Positions 29,181 to 37,300 of a stretch of DNA of 64,000 bases are shown here, piece after piece. Position 1 is the first letter of the stretch; the number at the start of each line of letters is the position of its first letter. The notes under the pieces are model-generated. The model worked only from the letters and a program-made list of their open reading frames with translations. It did not search any database and was not told the DNA's origin. This DNA comes from Gaiellasilicea sp963761905 (GTDB lineage Bacteria > Actinomycetota > Thermoleophilia > Gaiellales > Gaiellaceae). The stretch is taken from positions 372,001 through 436,000 of the forward strand of contig CAVXIQ010000005.1 in assembly GCA_963761905.1 (NCBI GenBank), in the 5' to 3' direction. Both the position numbers and the translations under genes were made by a program.

Positions 29181-32006
29181 ATGAGACGGATACGTGCGGT
29201 GGTCGTCGCCGCCGCCCTGGGGCTCCTCGCGAGCGCAGGCCAGGCGACGGCGACCACTCCGCCGGGAGGCCCGGCCGCGCAAGCGCTGGCGGTCGGCCAG
29301 GCTGCCGCAAGCGGCCAGACCGCGGGTGCCGCGTCTGGCGCCTCGCAGAGCCAACCGGCGAACCAGAACATCTCGGTTCGCGTGCTGAGCCCCGGCAACA
29401 GCGGCGACGTCACGCAGTCGAACACTGCTGACTCGAGCGCGACGGCAGGGAACGCGAACCTCACCGGCCAGACGGCCGAGCAGGCGCAGGACGGCTCGTG
29501 CGCGTGTGCCGGCGGAACGCAGGCGATCGGCCAGGAGGCAGATTCGAGCCAGGCCGCGCAGGCGCTCTCCGTGGCGACGCAACACGGCGCGAGCAACACG
29601 AACATCCCCGTCCGGGTTCTCAGCGACGGGCACGACGGCGACGTCACCCAGACGAACGCCGTCGAGTCCGACGCGACCGCTGCGAACGCGAACGGAACGA
29701 GTCAGTCGGCCGGGCAGGGCTCGGCAGGCGGCTCGGGCACGCAGGCAGTCGGCCAGACGGCGGACAACGAGCAGGGAGCCGCCGCAGCGTCGAAGGCCGA
29801 GCAGAGCGGAGCGAAGAACACGAACATCTCCGTTCGCGTGCTCAGCCCCGGCAACGACGGCACCGTCTCGCAGTCGAACAGCGTCGGCTCGTCCGCCGCT
29901 GCCGGGAACTCGAACCAGACTGGCCAGAACGCCGGCCAGGGCGGCTCGGGTGGAACGCAGGCGATCGGCCAGGATGCGGACAGCACGCAGTCCGCAGGCG
30001 CCCTGTCCGTCGCAACGCAGCACGGCGCGAGCAACACGAACGCTCCGGTCCGGGTGCTCAGCCCGGGTCGCGGCGGCGACGTCTCGCAGTCGAACAGCGT
30101 CGACTCGTCGGCGACCGCTGCGAACACGAACGGGCTCGAGCAGGATGCGGGCCAGGCCGGCCGTGGCGGCGACTGCCGTTGCGCCGGTGGCGGGACGCAG
30201 GCGATCGGCCAGGACGCCGACAACGAGCAGACGGCAGTGGCGCTGTCGGCGGCCACGCAGGACGGCGCGTCGAACACGAACACGCCGGTTCGCGTCGGTA
30301 GCTGGGGCAACGACGGCGACGTCTCGCAGTCGAACAGCGTCTCGTCGACCGCGACCGCGCTGAACGCCAACCTGACCGGCCAGGGCGCCGAGCAGGCGCA
30401 GTCGGGCGCGAGCGGTTGCTGCGCGGCCGGCGGCATCCAGGCGATCGGCCAGGATGCGAAGTCGGAGCAGTCGGCGGGAGCAGCGTCGGCGGCGACCCAG
30501 AGCGGCGGCCGCGACAAGTGCGGTTGTCCCTCGGGCGGCAACGTCAACACGCCCGTTCGGGTCGACAGCAAGGGCGGCGGCGGTAGCGTCACGCAGGAGA
30601 ACGCCGTGAACTCGTCGGCGACCGCCGGCAACCTGAACCTGACGGTGCAAGAGGCCGGCCAGGCGGAGTCGGACGGCGGCCAGATGTACTCGGCCAAGCC
30701 GTGCGGCTGCTCCGGCGGCGGCACCCAGGCGATCGGCCAGGAGGCCAAGAGCGAGCAGGACGCAACTGCTCTCTCGGCGGCGCTGCAGCACGGGGCGAAG
30801 AACGAGAACGCGCCCGTCCGTGTGGGCAGCTACGGCGGCGGCGGCTCTGTCGAGCAGTCGAACAGCGTCGGCTCGTCGGCGACGGCCGCGAACCTGAACG
30901 GTCTCCACCAGGGCTCTGCTCAGGCGGGCGGTGGTGGAACCCAGGCGATCGGCCAGGAGGCCAAGAACGAGCAGGGTGCGCTGGCGGCCTCGTTGGCCGC
31001 GCAAGCGGGTGCGAGCAACACGAACGCACCAGTGCGCGTGGACAGCAAGGGGCACGACGGGCACGTCTCCCAGTCGAACAGCGTCGAGTCCGACGCGATC
31101 GCGGGGAACACGAACCTGACGATCCAGAACGCCGGTCAGGAGAGCTCGGGCGGCAGCGTGTGCGGCTGCCACGGCGGGATCGGGATCCAGGCGATCGGTC
31201 AGGAGGCGAAGAACGAGCAGGGTGCGGCCGCACTGTCGGCGGCGCTGCAGCACGGGGCGAAGAACGAGAACGCGCCCGTCCGTGTGGGCAGCTACGGCGG
31301 CGGCGGCTCGGTCGAGCAGTCGAACAGCGTCGGCTCGTCGGCGACGGCTGCGAACCTGAACGGTCTCCATCAGAACGCCGACCAGGACGGTTCGGGCGGC
31401 GGCGGGATCGCGATTCAGGCGATCGGTCAGTCCACGAAGAACCACCAGGGCGCACTCGCCCTGTCCGGCGCGTGGCAGCTCGGCGCGGCGAACAGCTCGA
31501 GCCCCGTCGCGGTCGCCAGCAAGGGCGGCAGCGGCGACGTCTCGCAGTCGAATGACGCCGCTTCGTCGGCGACGGCAGGAAACATCAACCTGACCAAGCA
31601 GGACGCCGGCCAGGAGCAGTCGGGTCGCTACGGCTGCGGCTGCTACGGCGGGACCGGGATCCAGGCGGTCGGTCAGGAGTCGAAGAACCACCAGGGCGCG
31701 CTTGCCGGCTCGCTGGCCATCCAGGCCTTCGGGCACGGGAAGTGCGGCTGCTCGTCGAACGGCAACTCGAACGGCCCCGTGGCGATCGGGAGCTACGGCT
31801 CCGGCGGCTCGGTGGCTCAGTCGAACGCGGTTCGCTCGGCTGCGACAGCGGCGAACCTGAACGGCCTCCACCAGGGCTCATCGCAGGCTCAGGCTACGGG
31901 TGGAATCCAGGCGACGGGCCAGTCGGCCAAGAGCCATCAGGGCGCAGCGGCCCTCTCGGCCGCACTGCAGCTCGGCGCCCGGCAGGGGAGGTGGCTGGAC
32001 GACTAG
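29181..32006 (+). CDS. Secreted 11-repeat Q/N-rich protein, curlin-like pattern, unknown family
   Basis: 941 residues with an N-terminal signal peptide (ATA|TTPP). The rest consists of 11 repeats of about 71-93 residues. Each unit contains N-x-N-x-PVRV-x-S-x-G-x-x-G-x-V-x-QSN, then S-x-A-x-A-x-N-x-N, then Q-A-x-Q, and a partner half TQAIGQ-x-A-x-(N/S)-x-Q-x-A-x-A-x-S-x-A-x-Q-x-G. Short Cys clusters (CACAGG, CRCAGG, CGCSGG, CGCHGG, CGCYGG) sit in the turns of some units. The regular Q/N ladder recalls curli and other beta-solenoid amyloids; that fold is my inference. AAGGAGAAGG precedes ATG 29181. Repeats 7 and 9 are nearly identical at DNA level. Confidence 0.85.
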   Translation: MRRIRAVVVAAALGLLASAGQATATTPPGGPAAQALAVGQAAASGQTAGAASGASQSQPANQNISVRVLSPGNSGDVTQSNTADSSATAGNANLTGQTAEQAQDGSCACAGGTQAIGQEADSSQAAQALSVATQHGASNTNIPVRVLSDGHDGDVTQTNAVESDATAANANGTSQSAGQGSAGGSGTQAVGQTADNEQGAAAASKAEQSGAKNTNISVRVLSPGNDGTVSQSNSVGSSAAAGNSNQTGQNAGQGGSGGTQAIGQDADSTQSAGALSVATQHGASNTNAPVRVLSPGRGGDVSQSNSVDSSATAANTNGLEQDAGQAGRGGDCRCAGGGTQAIGQDADNEQTAVALSAATQDGASNTNTPVRVGSWGNDGDVSQSNSVSSTATALNANLTGQGAEQAQSGASGCCAAGGIQAIGQDAKSEQSAGAASAATQSGGRDKCGCPSGGNVNTPVRVDSKGGGGSVTQENAVNSSATAGNLNLTVQEAGQAESDGGQMYSAKPCGCSGGGTQAIGQEAKSEQDATALSAALQHGAKNENAPVRVGSYGGGGSVEQSNSVGSSATAANLNGLHQGSAQAGGGGTQAIGQEAKNEQGALAASLAAQAGASNTNAPVRVDSKGHDGHVSQSNSVESDAIAGNTNLTIQNAGQESSGGSVCGCHGGIGIQAIGQEAKNEQGAAALSAALQHGAKNENAPVRVGSYGGGGSVEQSNSVGSSATAANLNGLHQNADQDGSGGGGIAIQAIGQSTKNHQGALALSGAWQLGAANSSSPVAVASKGGSGDVSQSNDAASSATAGNINLTKQDAGQEQSGRYGCGCYGGTGIQAVGQESKNHQGALAGSLAIQAFGHGKCGCSSNGNSNGPVAIGSYGSGGSVAQSNAVRSAATAANLNGLHQGSSQAQATGGIQATGQSAKSHQGAAALSAALQLGARQGRWLDD

Positions 32007-32024
32007 GCGAGACCCCGAGTGCAA

Positions 32025-32057
32025 GCCCGCAGGCCGATCCCGGGTCGGCCTGCGGGC
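32025..32057 (+). terminator. Strong hairpin after the repeat-protein gene
   Basis: A perfect 13-bp stem (32025-32037 with 32045-32057) with a 7-nt loop, 18 nt after the stop. No U-tract follows, so it is either an unconventional terminator or an RNA-stabilising 3' end. Confidence 0.55.
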
Positions 32058-32075
32058 ACCGCGCTCGAGCAACCG

Positions 32076-32104
32076 TTGACAGGATCAGCAACCCGCAGTA
32101 GCTT
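32076..32104 (+). promoter_or_regulatory. Promoter with consensus -35 TTGACA
   Basis: TTGACA (32076-32081), a 17-nt spacer and TAGCTT (32099-32104), upstream of the gene at 32131. It is one of few near-consensus housekeeping -35 boxes seen in this window. Confidence 0.5.
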
Positions 32105-32130
32105 CGAGGGGAGTCGGGCAGGGGGAGGAC

Positions 32131-32709
32131 GTGCCGCCGTTTCAACAGGAATCGTCGCTGCGACGCTTGTGGGCTCCGGCAGGAGGCGTGCTTCTTGCTG
32201 CCCTCGTGCTGGTTGTTTCCCTCGTGCTGGGCGGAACGGCCGTTGCGGCGACGCCCTCGCCCGATCCACCGCCCGTTGCTGTGGCTCCGGATCCCGTGCC
32301 GACGAAGCCCAGTTCGGCCGAGCCGACGCCGACTCGGGTGGTCGAGGCGACACCGAGCGCATCGCAGCCAGTAAGGCCTGCGGTCGTAGTTACGCCGCGA
32401 ACCGCGCCCACGCCTGTCAGCCGGCCACCCGTGGCTGCTGCGAAGGCGACGCGGGCCACGCGGCCGGCGGCCAAGCCGTCCAAGCAGAAGACCTCGCCGG
32501 TGGTGACCGCCAAGACGACGCCGGTGATTGCCTCGATCCCGCGTGACCGCCCGCTGCTGCCGCGTCTCGCAGCCGCCGTCGTCGTTCGAGCCGAGCCGCT
32601 CGACCGAGGCCTGCTGGCGCTCGGCGGCGCCGTGCTCGCGCTCGCCGCATTGGGTGGAGCCGTCGTCCTGCTCGCCGGACGACAGGCACTGAGGGAGCTC
32701 GCGACGTGA
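32131..32709 (+). CDS. Pro/Ala-rich protein with two membrane segments
   Basis: 192 residues. A basic N-terminus precedes a hydrophobic segment (about 16-39) that may be a signal anchor. A Pro/Thr/Ala/Val-rich low-complexity stretch follows (about 40-150), then a second hydrophobic helix (about 161-183) and a short basic tail. It looks like a wall-spanning protein. GTG 32131 is preceded by GGGGGAGG. The last codons overlap the next gene (GTGA), so the two are translationally coupled and probably share a role with the repeat proteins upstream. No known family recognised. Confidence 0.72.
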   Translation: MPPFQQESSLRRLWAPAGGVLLAALVLVVSLVLGGTAVAATPSPDPPPVAVAPDPVPTKPSSAEPTPTRVVEATPSASQPVRPAVVVTPRTAPTPVSRPPVAAAKATRATRPAAKPSKQKTSPVVTAKTTPVIASIPRDRPLLPRLAAAVVVRAEPLDRGLLALGGAVLALAALGGAVVLLAGRQALRELAT

Positions 32710-34019
32710 AGTCTGTCGTCCCGTTCGTCGCGCTTCTCGCGCTCGTCCTCTTCGTTCCCTCGGCGGCCGAAGCCGCCGGCGCGCCGCCTGTTCCCAACTG
32801 CTCTCCCGGCGGCTGCTCCGGCTGGCACAACACGAACGTCACGCTGACGTGGACCATCGCACCGGGGTGGACGAACATCAGTAAGTGCGAATCGGGGCCC
32901 GTCGACAGCGACACCGACGACGCGAAGCGAACCTGCACCGTCGAGTACGGCTCCACGACCTACTCCGAGACGGTGACGATCAAGCGCGATGCGACCCCGC
33001 CGACCGCAAGCGCGTCTGCGGAGCGAGGCCCCGATCGGAACGGTTGGTACAGCGCCCCCGTGAGGGTGTCCGCGACTGGCTCCGACGCGCTCTCGGGAAT
33101 CGCCAGCTGCAGCTCGACGTCCTACTCCGGGCCGGACACCGGCGGCGCGACCATCGAGACGAGCTGCCGCGACAACGCCGGCAACTCGAGCTCCTCCGCG
33201 TCCGTGACGGTGAGGTACGACGCAACGCCTCCGGCCGTGAGTGCGGCCGCGGAACGCGCGCCCGACGGCAAGGGCTGGTACCGCAAGCCGGTGACCGTCA
33301 GGTTCAGCGGCACGGACGGAGGCTCTGGAGTCGAGGCCTGTACGACCCCCACGCGCTATGCCGGGCCCGATGCTCGAGACGCGCGCGTCGCCGGCACCTG
33401 TCGCGACGTTGCCGGCAACACGGCCGGGGAGGTCGCCTTCGCGCTTCAGTACGACGCCACGGCGCCCAAGCTGACCGCGGTAAAAGCCGAGGTCGCGAAA
33501 GGCGTCGCGCGGCTCGCCTGGAAGAAGCCGGCCGACGCGGTCAGCGTCCAGATCATCCGCTCACCGGGCGTGAACGGCAGGCGCAGCACCGAGGTCTTCC
33601 GGGGGACGAAGGAGACCTTCGTCGACCGCACCGTTCGGAAGGGGATTCGCTATCGATACGAGCTCCGGGCGGCCGACGAGGCGGGGAACGCAACGCAGAC
33701 GATCGTCACGGCCGAGGCCCGACCACCTCTCTACCTCCCGGCGGCGGGTGCCGTCGTTCGCGCGCCGGTCGCGCTCGCGTGGGAAGCATCCCGTGGAGCG
33801 CGCTACTACAACGTCCAGCTCTACCGGGGCAGCGTCAAGATCCTCAGCTTCTGGCCGCGGAGCGCGAAGGCCAAGCTGGCGCGGACGTGGCGCTTCGGCG
33901 GCAAGAGCCACACCCTCGCGCCGGGGGTCTACCGCTGGTTCGTGTTCCCGGCGCGCGGCACGCCCGAGCAGCCGCGGTTCGGCACCCTGCTCGGCTCGAG
34001 CAGCTTCCGCGTTCGCTAG
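32706..34019 (+). CDS. Secreted multi-domain Ig-like/FN3-like surface protein
   Basis: 437 residues with signal peptide (about 1-23). At least two repeats share DATPP(T/A)..SA, GWY, a Cys pair and CRDNAGN/CRDVAGN, the pattern of bacterial Ig-like (HYR/Big) modules. They are followed by a fibronectin-III-like domain (TAVKAEVAKGVARLAWKKP) and a final beta-rich module ending SSSFRVR. Expected to be exported and adhesive or structural. GTG start overlapping the previous stop by 4 nt. Ends 5 nt before the convergent gene. Confidence 0.82.
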   Translation: MKSVVPFVALLALVLFVPSAAEAAGAPPVPNCSPGGCSGWHNTNVTLTWTIAPGWTNISKCESGPVDSDTDDAKRTCTVEYGSTTYSETVTIKRDATPPTASASAERGPDRNGWYSAPVRVSATGSDALSGIASCSSTSYSGPDTGGATIETSCRDNAGNSSSSASVTVRYDATPPAVSAAAERAPDGKGWYRKPVTVRFSGTDGGSGVEACTTPTRYAGPDARDARVAGTCRDVAGNTAGEVAFALQYDATAPKLTAVKAEVAKGVARLAWKKPADAVSVQIIRSPGVNGRRSTEVFRGTKETFVDRTVRKGIRYRYELRAADEAGNATQTIVTAEARPPLYLPAAGAVVRAPVALAWEASRGARYYNVQLYRGSVKILSFWPRSAKAKLARTWRFGGKSHTLAPGVYRWFVFPARGTPEQPRFGTLLGSSSFRVR

Positions 34020-34024
34020 CCGCG

Positions 34025-34318
34025 CTACGCGGCGCGAACCTTCGCGTGCAGATCCTTGAGGCGCCGCAGGATGTCGGCCTCGTCGTGGCCGAAGTCGTTG
34101 AGATGAGCGTGCACGGCCGCTTCGAGGAGGCGGAGCTCCTCGTCGTCGAGGAGCAGCTCGTGCGTGGTGGCGTCCGGCTCCTCGCGCCAGCGGGCGACGA
34201 TGAACGCCGCGTACCACGCCGGCCAGTCCTCGTCGGGCTCGCCGCGCTCGGCCTCGTACGCGGCGTGCGCGCTCTCCGCGACGCGGAGCAGGGTTCGTAG
34301 TCGATCTTCCGCGATCAT
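34025..34318 (-). CDS. Small conserved-looking acidic protein, unknown function
   Basis: 97 residues, mostly helical and acidic. It contains DEDWPAWYAAFIVARWREEP near the middle and a helical C-terminus (ADILRRLKDLHAKVRAA). AGGAGGA precedes ATG 34318. It follows the carboxyltransferase gene by 11 nt on the same strand, so it may be co-transcribed. I do not recognise the family. Confidence 0.65.
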   Translation of the reverse strand: MIAEDRLRTLLRVAESAHAAYEAERGEPDEDWPAWYAAFIVARWREEPDATTHELLLDDEELRLLEAAVHAHLNDFGHDEADILRRLKDLHAKVRAA

Positions 34319-34329
34319 CCGTCCTCCTC

Positions 34330-35889
34330 CTACATTCGAAAGATCCCGAACGTGGACTCGGGAATCGGCGCGTTCAGCGCCGCCGAGATCCCGAGCGCCA
34401 GCACTCGGCGAGTGTCCTTCGGCTCGATGATCCCGTCGTCCCAGAGCCGTGCCGTCGAGTAGTAGGGATTGCCCTCAGCCTCGTACTTGGCCCGGATCTC
34501 GTCGGGATTCGAGTCGCCGACCATCGAGAGCACCATCGCCGCCTGCTCGCCGCCCATGACGGAGATCCGCGCGTTCGGCCACATCCAGAGCTGGCGCGGC
34601 TCGTAGGCACGCCCGCACATCGCGTAGTTGCCCGCGCCGAACGATCCGCCGGTGACGACGGTGAACTTCGGCACGTCCGCACACGCGACTGCCATGACGA
34701 GCTTGGCGCCGTCCCGCGCGATTCCGCCCTCCTCGTATTCCTTGCCGACCATGAAGCCGGTGATGTTCTGGAGGAAGACGAGCGGCACCCGGCGCTTGCA
34801 CGCGAGCTCGATGAAGTGGGCGCCCTTCTGCGCCGACTCGGCGAAGAGCACGCCCTTGTTGGCCAGGATGCCGACGGGATAGCCCTCGATCCGAGCGAAG
34901 CCGCAGACGAGCGTCTCGCCGTACAGCGCCTTGAACTCGGCGAAGCGCGAGCCGTCGACGAGCCGCCCGATCACCTCGTGCGCGTCCAGCTCATGCTTGA
35001 AGTCCTCGGGGATCAGGCCGTTCAGGTCGGCGGGGTCGAGCGCCGGCGGCTCTGGTTGGGCGATTTCCCACGGCGGTGCATGGGTGCCCATGTGCAGGTG
35101 CCGGACGATCTGGCGCGCCAGGGCGAGCGCATGCTCGTCCGAGGTGGCGTAGTGGTCCGCCACCCCGGAGTGGCGCGTGTGCACGTCGGCACCGCCCAGC
35201 TCCTCCGCAGTCACGTCCTGGCCTGTCGCGGCCTTCACGAGCGGTGGGCCGCCGATGAAGATCGTTCCGGTTCCCTTGACGATGATCGTCTCGTCGCACA
35301 TCGCCGGCACGTAGGCGCCACCGGCGGTGCACGAGCCCATGACCACCGCGATCTGCGGAATCCCGAGCGCCGAGAGCCGGGCCTGGTTGAAGAAGATCCG
35401 GCCGAAGTGGTCGCGGTCGGGGAACACCTCGTCCTGGAGCGGCAAGAACGCGCCGCCCGAGTCGACGAGGTAGATGCACGGGAGCCGGTTCTGCAGAGCC
35501 ACCTCCTGCGCGCGCAGATGCTTCTTGACGGTGAGCGGGAAGTAGGTGCCGCCCTTCACGGTCGCGTCGTTCGCGACGAGCACGCATTGTCGGCCCTCCA
35601 CGACGCCGATCCCGGTAACGATTCCGGCCGACGGCGCGGCACCGTCGTAGAGATCCCAACCCGCGAGCGCGTTCAGCTCGAGAAACGACGAGCCGGGGTC
35701 GACCAGGCGGTCGATCCGCTCGCGCGCCGGCAGCTTCCCACGCGATCGGTGCCTCTCAACGGACTTCTCACCGCCCCCTCGAGCCACCAGCGCCGTACGC
35801 TCGCGGAGCTCGGCGACGAGCGTCTCCATCCGCTGAACGCGGGCGGCGAACGTCACGTCGCGCTCCAGCGTCGAGGTTAGGAAGCCCAC
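34330..35889 (-). CDS. Acyl-CoA carboxylase carboxyltransferase (beta) subunit, methylcrotonyl-CoA carboxylase-like
   Basis: Carboxyltransferase of 519 residues that moves CO2 from biotin to an acyl-CoA. The RGKLPARERIDRLVDPGS opening, the oxyanion loops SGGAFLPLQ and GSCTAGGAYVPAM, and the C-terminal half with GGSFGAGNYAMCGRAY are all present. The ISVMGGEQAA and PYYSTARLWDDGIIEP segments resemble the methylcrotonyl-CoA carboxylase beta subunit (leucine degradation) more than propionyl-CoA carboxylase; the substrate is inference. The alpha subunit at 20630-22253 is the natural partner. GTG 35889 follows TACGCT by 6 nt (leaderless). Confidence 0.93.
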   Translation of the reverse strand: MGFLTSTLERDVTFAARVQRMETLVAELRERTALVARGGGEKSVERHRSRGKLPARERIDRLVDPGSSFLELNALAGWDLYDGAAPSAGIVTGIGVVEGRQCVLVANDATVKGGTYFPLTVKKHLRAQEVALQNRLPCIYLVDSGGAFLPLQDEVFPDRDHFGRIFFNQARLSALGIPQIAVVMGSCTAGGAYVPAMCDETIIVKGTGTIFIGGPPLVKAATGQDVTAEELGGADVHTRHSGVADHYATSDEHALALARQIVRHLHMGTHAPPWEIAQPEPPALDPADLNGLIPEDFKHELDAHEVIGRLVDGSRFAEFKALYGETLVCGFARIEGYPVGILANKGVLFAESAQKGAHFIELACKRRVPLVFLQNITGFMVGKEYEEGGIARDGAKLVMAVACADVPKFTVVTGGSFGAGNYAMCGRAYEPRQLWMWPNARISVMGGEQAAMVLSMVGDSNPDEIRAKYEAEGNPYYSTARLWDDGIIEPKDTRRVLALGISAALNAPIPESTFGIFRM

Positions 35890-35895
35890 GCTAGG

Positions 35896-35911
35896 AGCGT
35901 AACGTTACGGT
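35896..35911. promoter_or_regulatory. Back-to-back leaderless promoters sharing palindrome CGTAACGTTACG
   Basis: A perfect 12-bp palindrome at 35898-35909. It contains or touches a minus-strand -10 (TACGCT, 35901-35896, 6 nt before GTG 35889) and a plus-strand -10 (TACGGT, 35906-35911, 6 nt before GTG 35918). A protein bound to the palindrome would block both genes. Confidence 0.5.
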
Positions 35912-35917
35912 CCGCGG

Positions 35918-36553
35918 GTGTTCTGCCTCGTTCACGGGCTCGGTGTCGGTCAGGGATATTTCGAGCCGCTCGCGCAGGTCCTCGTCGGCGACGTGCTCCG
36001 CCCCGAGCTCCGGGAGCCGCAGACGATTGCCGAGCTGGCCCGGCGTCTGGGCGATGCACTCGACGGCCCAGCCGTGCTGATCGCGAACTCGATGGGTTGC
36101 CAGGTGGCAACGGATCTCGCGGTGGAACGGCCCGAGCTCGTCGAAGCGCTCGTCCTCGTCGGTCCGACGGTCGATCCACAGGCGCGAAGCGCCGTTCGCT
36201 ACCTCCTCCGGCTCGCAGTCGATGCCTGGTTCGAACCGCCGCGTCTCAGCGCGACCGTGGTTCGGGACTACTTCGTCAATGGGCCGTCGCAGCTCTCCAG
36301 ACAGGCGGTTTTCGCGCTCGCGGACCGCATCGAGGAGCGGCTGCCGCGGGTGGCGGCGCCGACGCTCGTCGTGCGTGGCGAGCACGACCCGCTGAGCCCG
36401 GCGCGCTGGTGCGAGGAGGTGACTGCGCTCGTGCCGGAGGCGCGGCTCGTGACGATTGCCGGCGGCGCGCACGCCGTCCATTACTCGCACCCGCGCGAGG
36501 TGGTCGACGAGCTCAGTCGCTTTCTCGCAGGAAGCTCAGCAGCTCGTGGCTGA
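35918..36553 (+). CDS. Alpha/beta hydrolase
   Basis: 211-residue alpha/beta-hydrolase-fold protein. The strand-turn HGLGVG near the start forms the oxyanion hole. The nucleophile elbow is ANSMGC, with Ser as nucleophile. An acid region (GEHDPLSP) and a C-terminal His (GGAHAVHYSHP) complete the triad. The substrate is unknown. GTG start with no ribosome site (leaderless). The 3' end overlaps the convergent hydrolase gene by about 41 nt. Confidence 0.85.
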   Translation: MFCLVHGLGVGQGYFEPLAQVLVGDVLRPELREPQTIAELARRLGDALDGPAVLIANSMGCQVATDLAVERPELVEALVLVGPTVDPQARSAVRYLLRLAVDAWFEPPRLSATVVRDYFVNGPSQLSRQAVFALADRIEERLPRVAAPTLVVRGEHDPLSPARWCEEVTALVPEARLVTIAGGAHAVHYSHPREVVDELSRFLAGSSAARG

Positions 36554-37247
36554 AGATCTCGGGCGTGTCGACCATCGGGACGTGCCCCGCCCCGTCGATG
36601 ACGATCACGCGGCCGTTGCGAAGAACGCCCCCGAGCTCGGCGCCATGCCGGGTGGGAACGAGAACGTCACGCTCGCCCAGCACGACGAGCGTGGGGGCCC
36701 CGACGCGCGCCAGGTCGACGCGCAGGTCCGCGGTTACGACGGCGCGCGCGGCGGTGCCGATCGTGAACGGCCCGGACCGGATCGAGTCGCGCGCGAGCAA
36801 CGTGAGCAGGCGCGGTCGCGAGCGCAGGAGCTCGAGGGCGAGCGGCAGCGCCGACCCCGCCGCGGTCCGGTGCGGCACACCTGCCGGCGCCACGAGGACG
36901 AGTCGGCGCACGGTTTCCGGGTGTCGCGCGGCCAGCCGGGTACACAGCAGGGCGCCGAGCGAGTGCCCAACGACGTCGGCCGGTCCGAGCTCCGCTGCCC
37001 GCGCCCAGGCAGCGAGCCAGTCGAGGGTGCGATCGAGCTGGAACGCTCGCATTCGCGGACGCCGCCCGAACCCGGGCAGATCGAGCAGGTGCACCGTGTG
37101 CTCCGCGGAGAGCAGCGGCAACACGGGCCGCCACCAGCGCCACGAGCCCGCGAGGCCGTGCACCAGCACCAGTGGCGATCCTGTGCCCGCAGTGCGCCAC
37201 CGCGCGCTCACGCCGCTCACCTCGACCGATCGGGATTGGAGCTCCAT
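36513..37247 (-). CDS. Alpha/beta hydrolase
   Basis: 244-residue alpha/beta hydrolase. LVLVHGLAGSWRWW (oxyanion), the nucleophile elbow GHSLGA, the acid region LGERDVLVP and the catalytic His in GAGHVPMVD are in the right order. It is closer to the esterase/lactonase group than to haloalkane dehalogenases by eye. ATG 37247 is chosen; the open frame further upstream lacks homology. Tail-to-tail overlap with the unrelated hydrolase on the plus strand. Confidence 0.87.
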   Translation of the reverse strand: MELQSRSVEVSGVSARWRTAGTGSPLVLVHGLAGSWRWWRPVLPLLSAEHTVHLLDLPGFGRRPRMRAFQLDRTLDWLAAWARAAELGPADVVGHSLGALLCTRLAARHPETVRRLVLVAPAGVPHRTAAGSALPLALELLRSRPRLLTLLARDSIRSGPFTIGTAARAVVTADLRVDLARVGAPTLVVLGERDVLVPTRHGAELGGVLRNGRVIVIDGAGHVPMVDTPEIFSHELLSFLRESD

Positions 37248-37287
37248 CCCGGGGATCCTGCCCTGCGCCGCCGGACGGTCATCGCGC

Positions 37288-37293
37288 GATAAT
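37288..37293 (+). promoter_or_regulatory. -10 box (GATAAT) of a leaderless gene
   Basis: GATAAT ends 7 nt before GTG 37301; no Shine-Dalgarno sequence follows. Confidence 0.4.
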
Positions 37294-37300
37294 CGCCGCC

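Noticed and set aside
28677..31871. Very long open frame on the minus strand across the repeat-protein gene
   Set aside because: It is antisense to a gene with signal peptide, ribosome site and clear protein repeats; the reverse reading is an Arg/Val/Leu-rich shadow produced by the high GC and repeats.
29400..31900. Regular DNA repeats that could suggest a CRISPR array
   Set aside because: Period is that of 71-93-residue protein units with variable identity, in frame throughout; no constant short repeat with unique spacers.
37172..37300. Upstream in-frame start of the coiled-coil protein
   Set aside because: It would overlap the divergent hydrolase start; GTG 37301 has a correctly spaced GATAAT box and begins the plausible protein.
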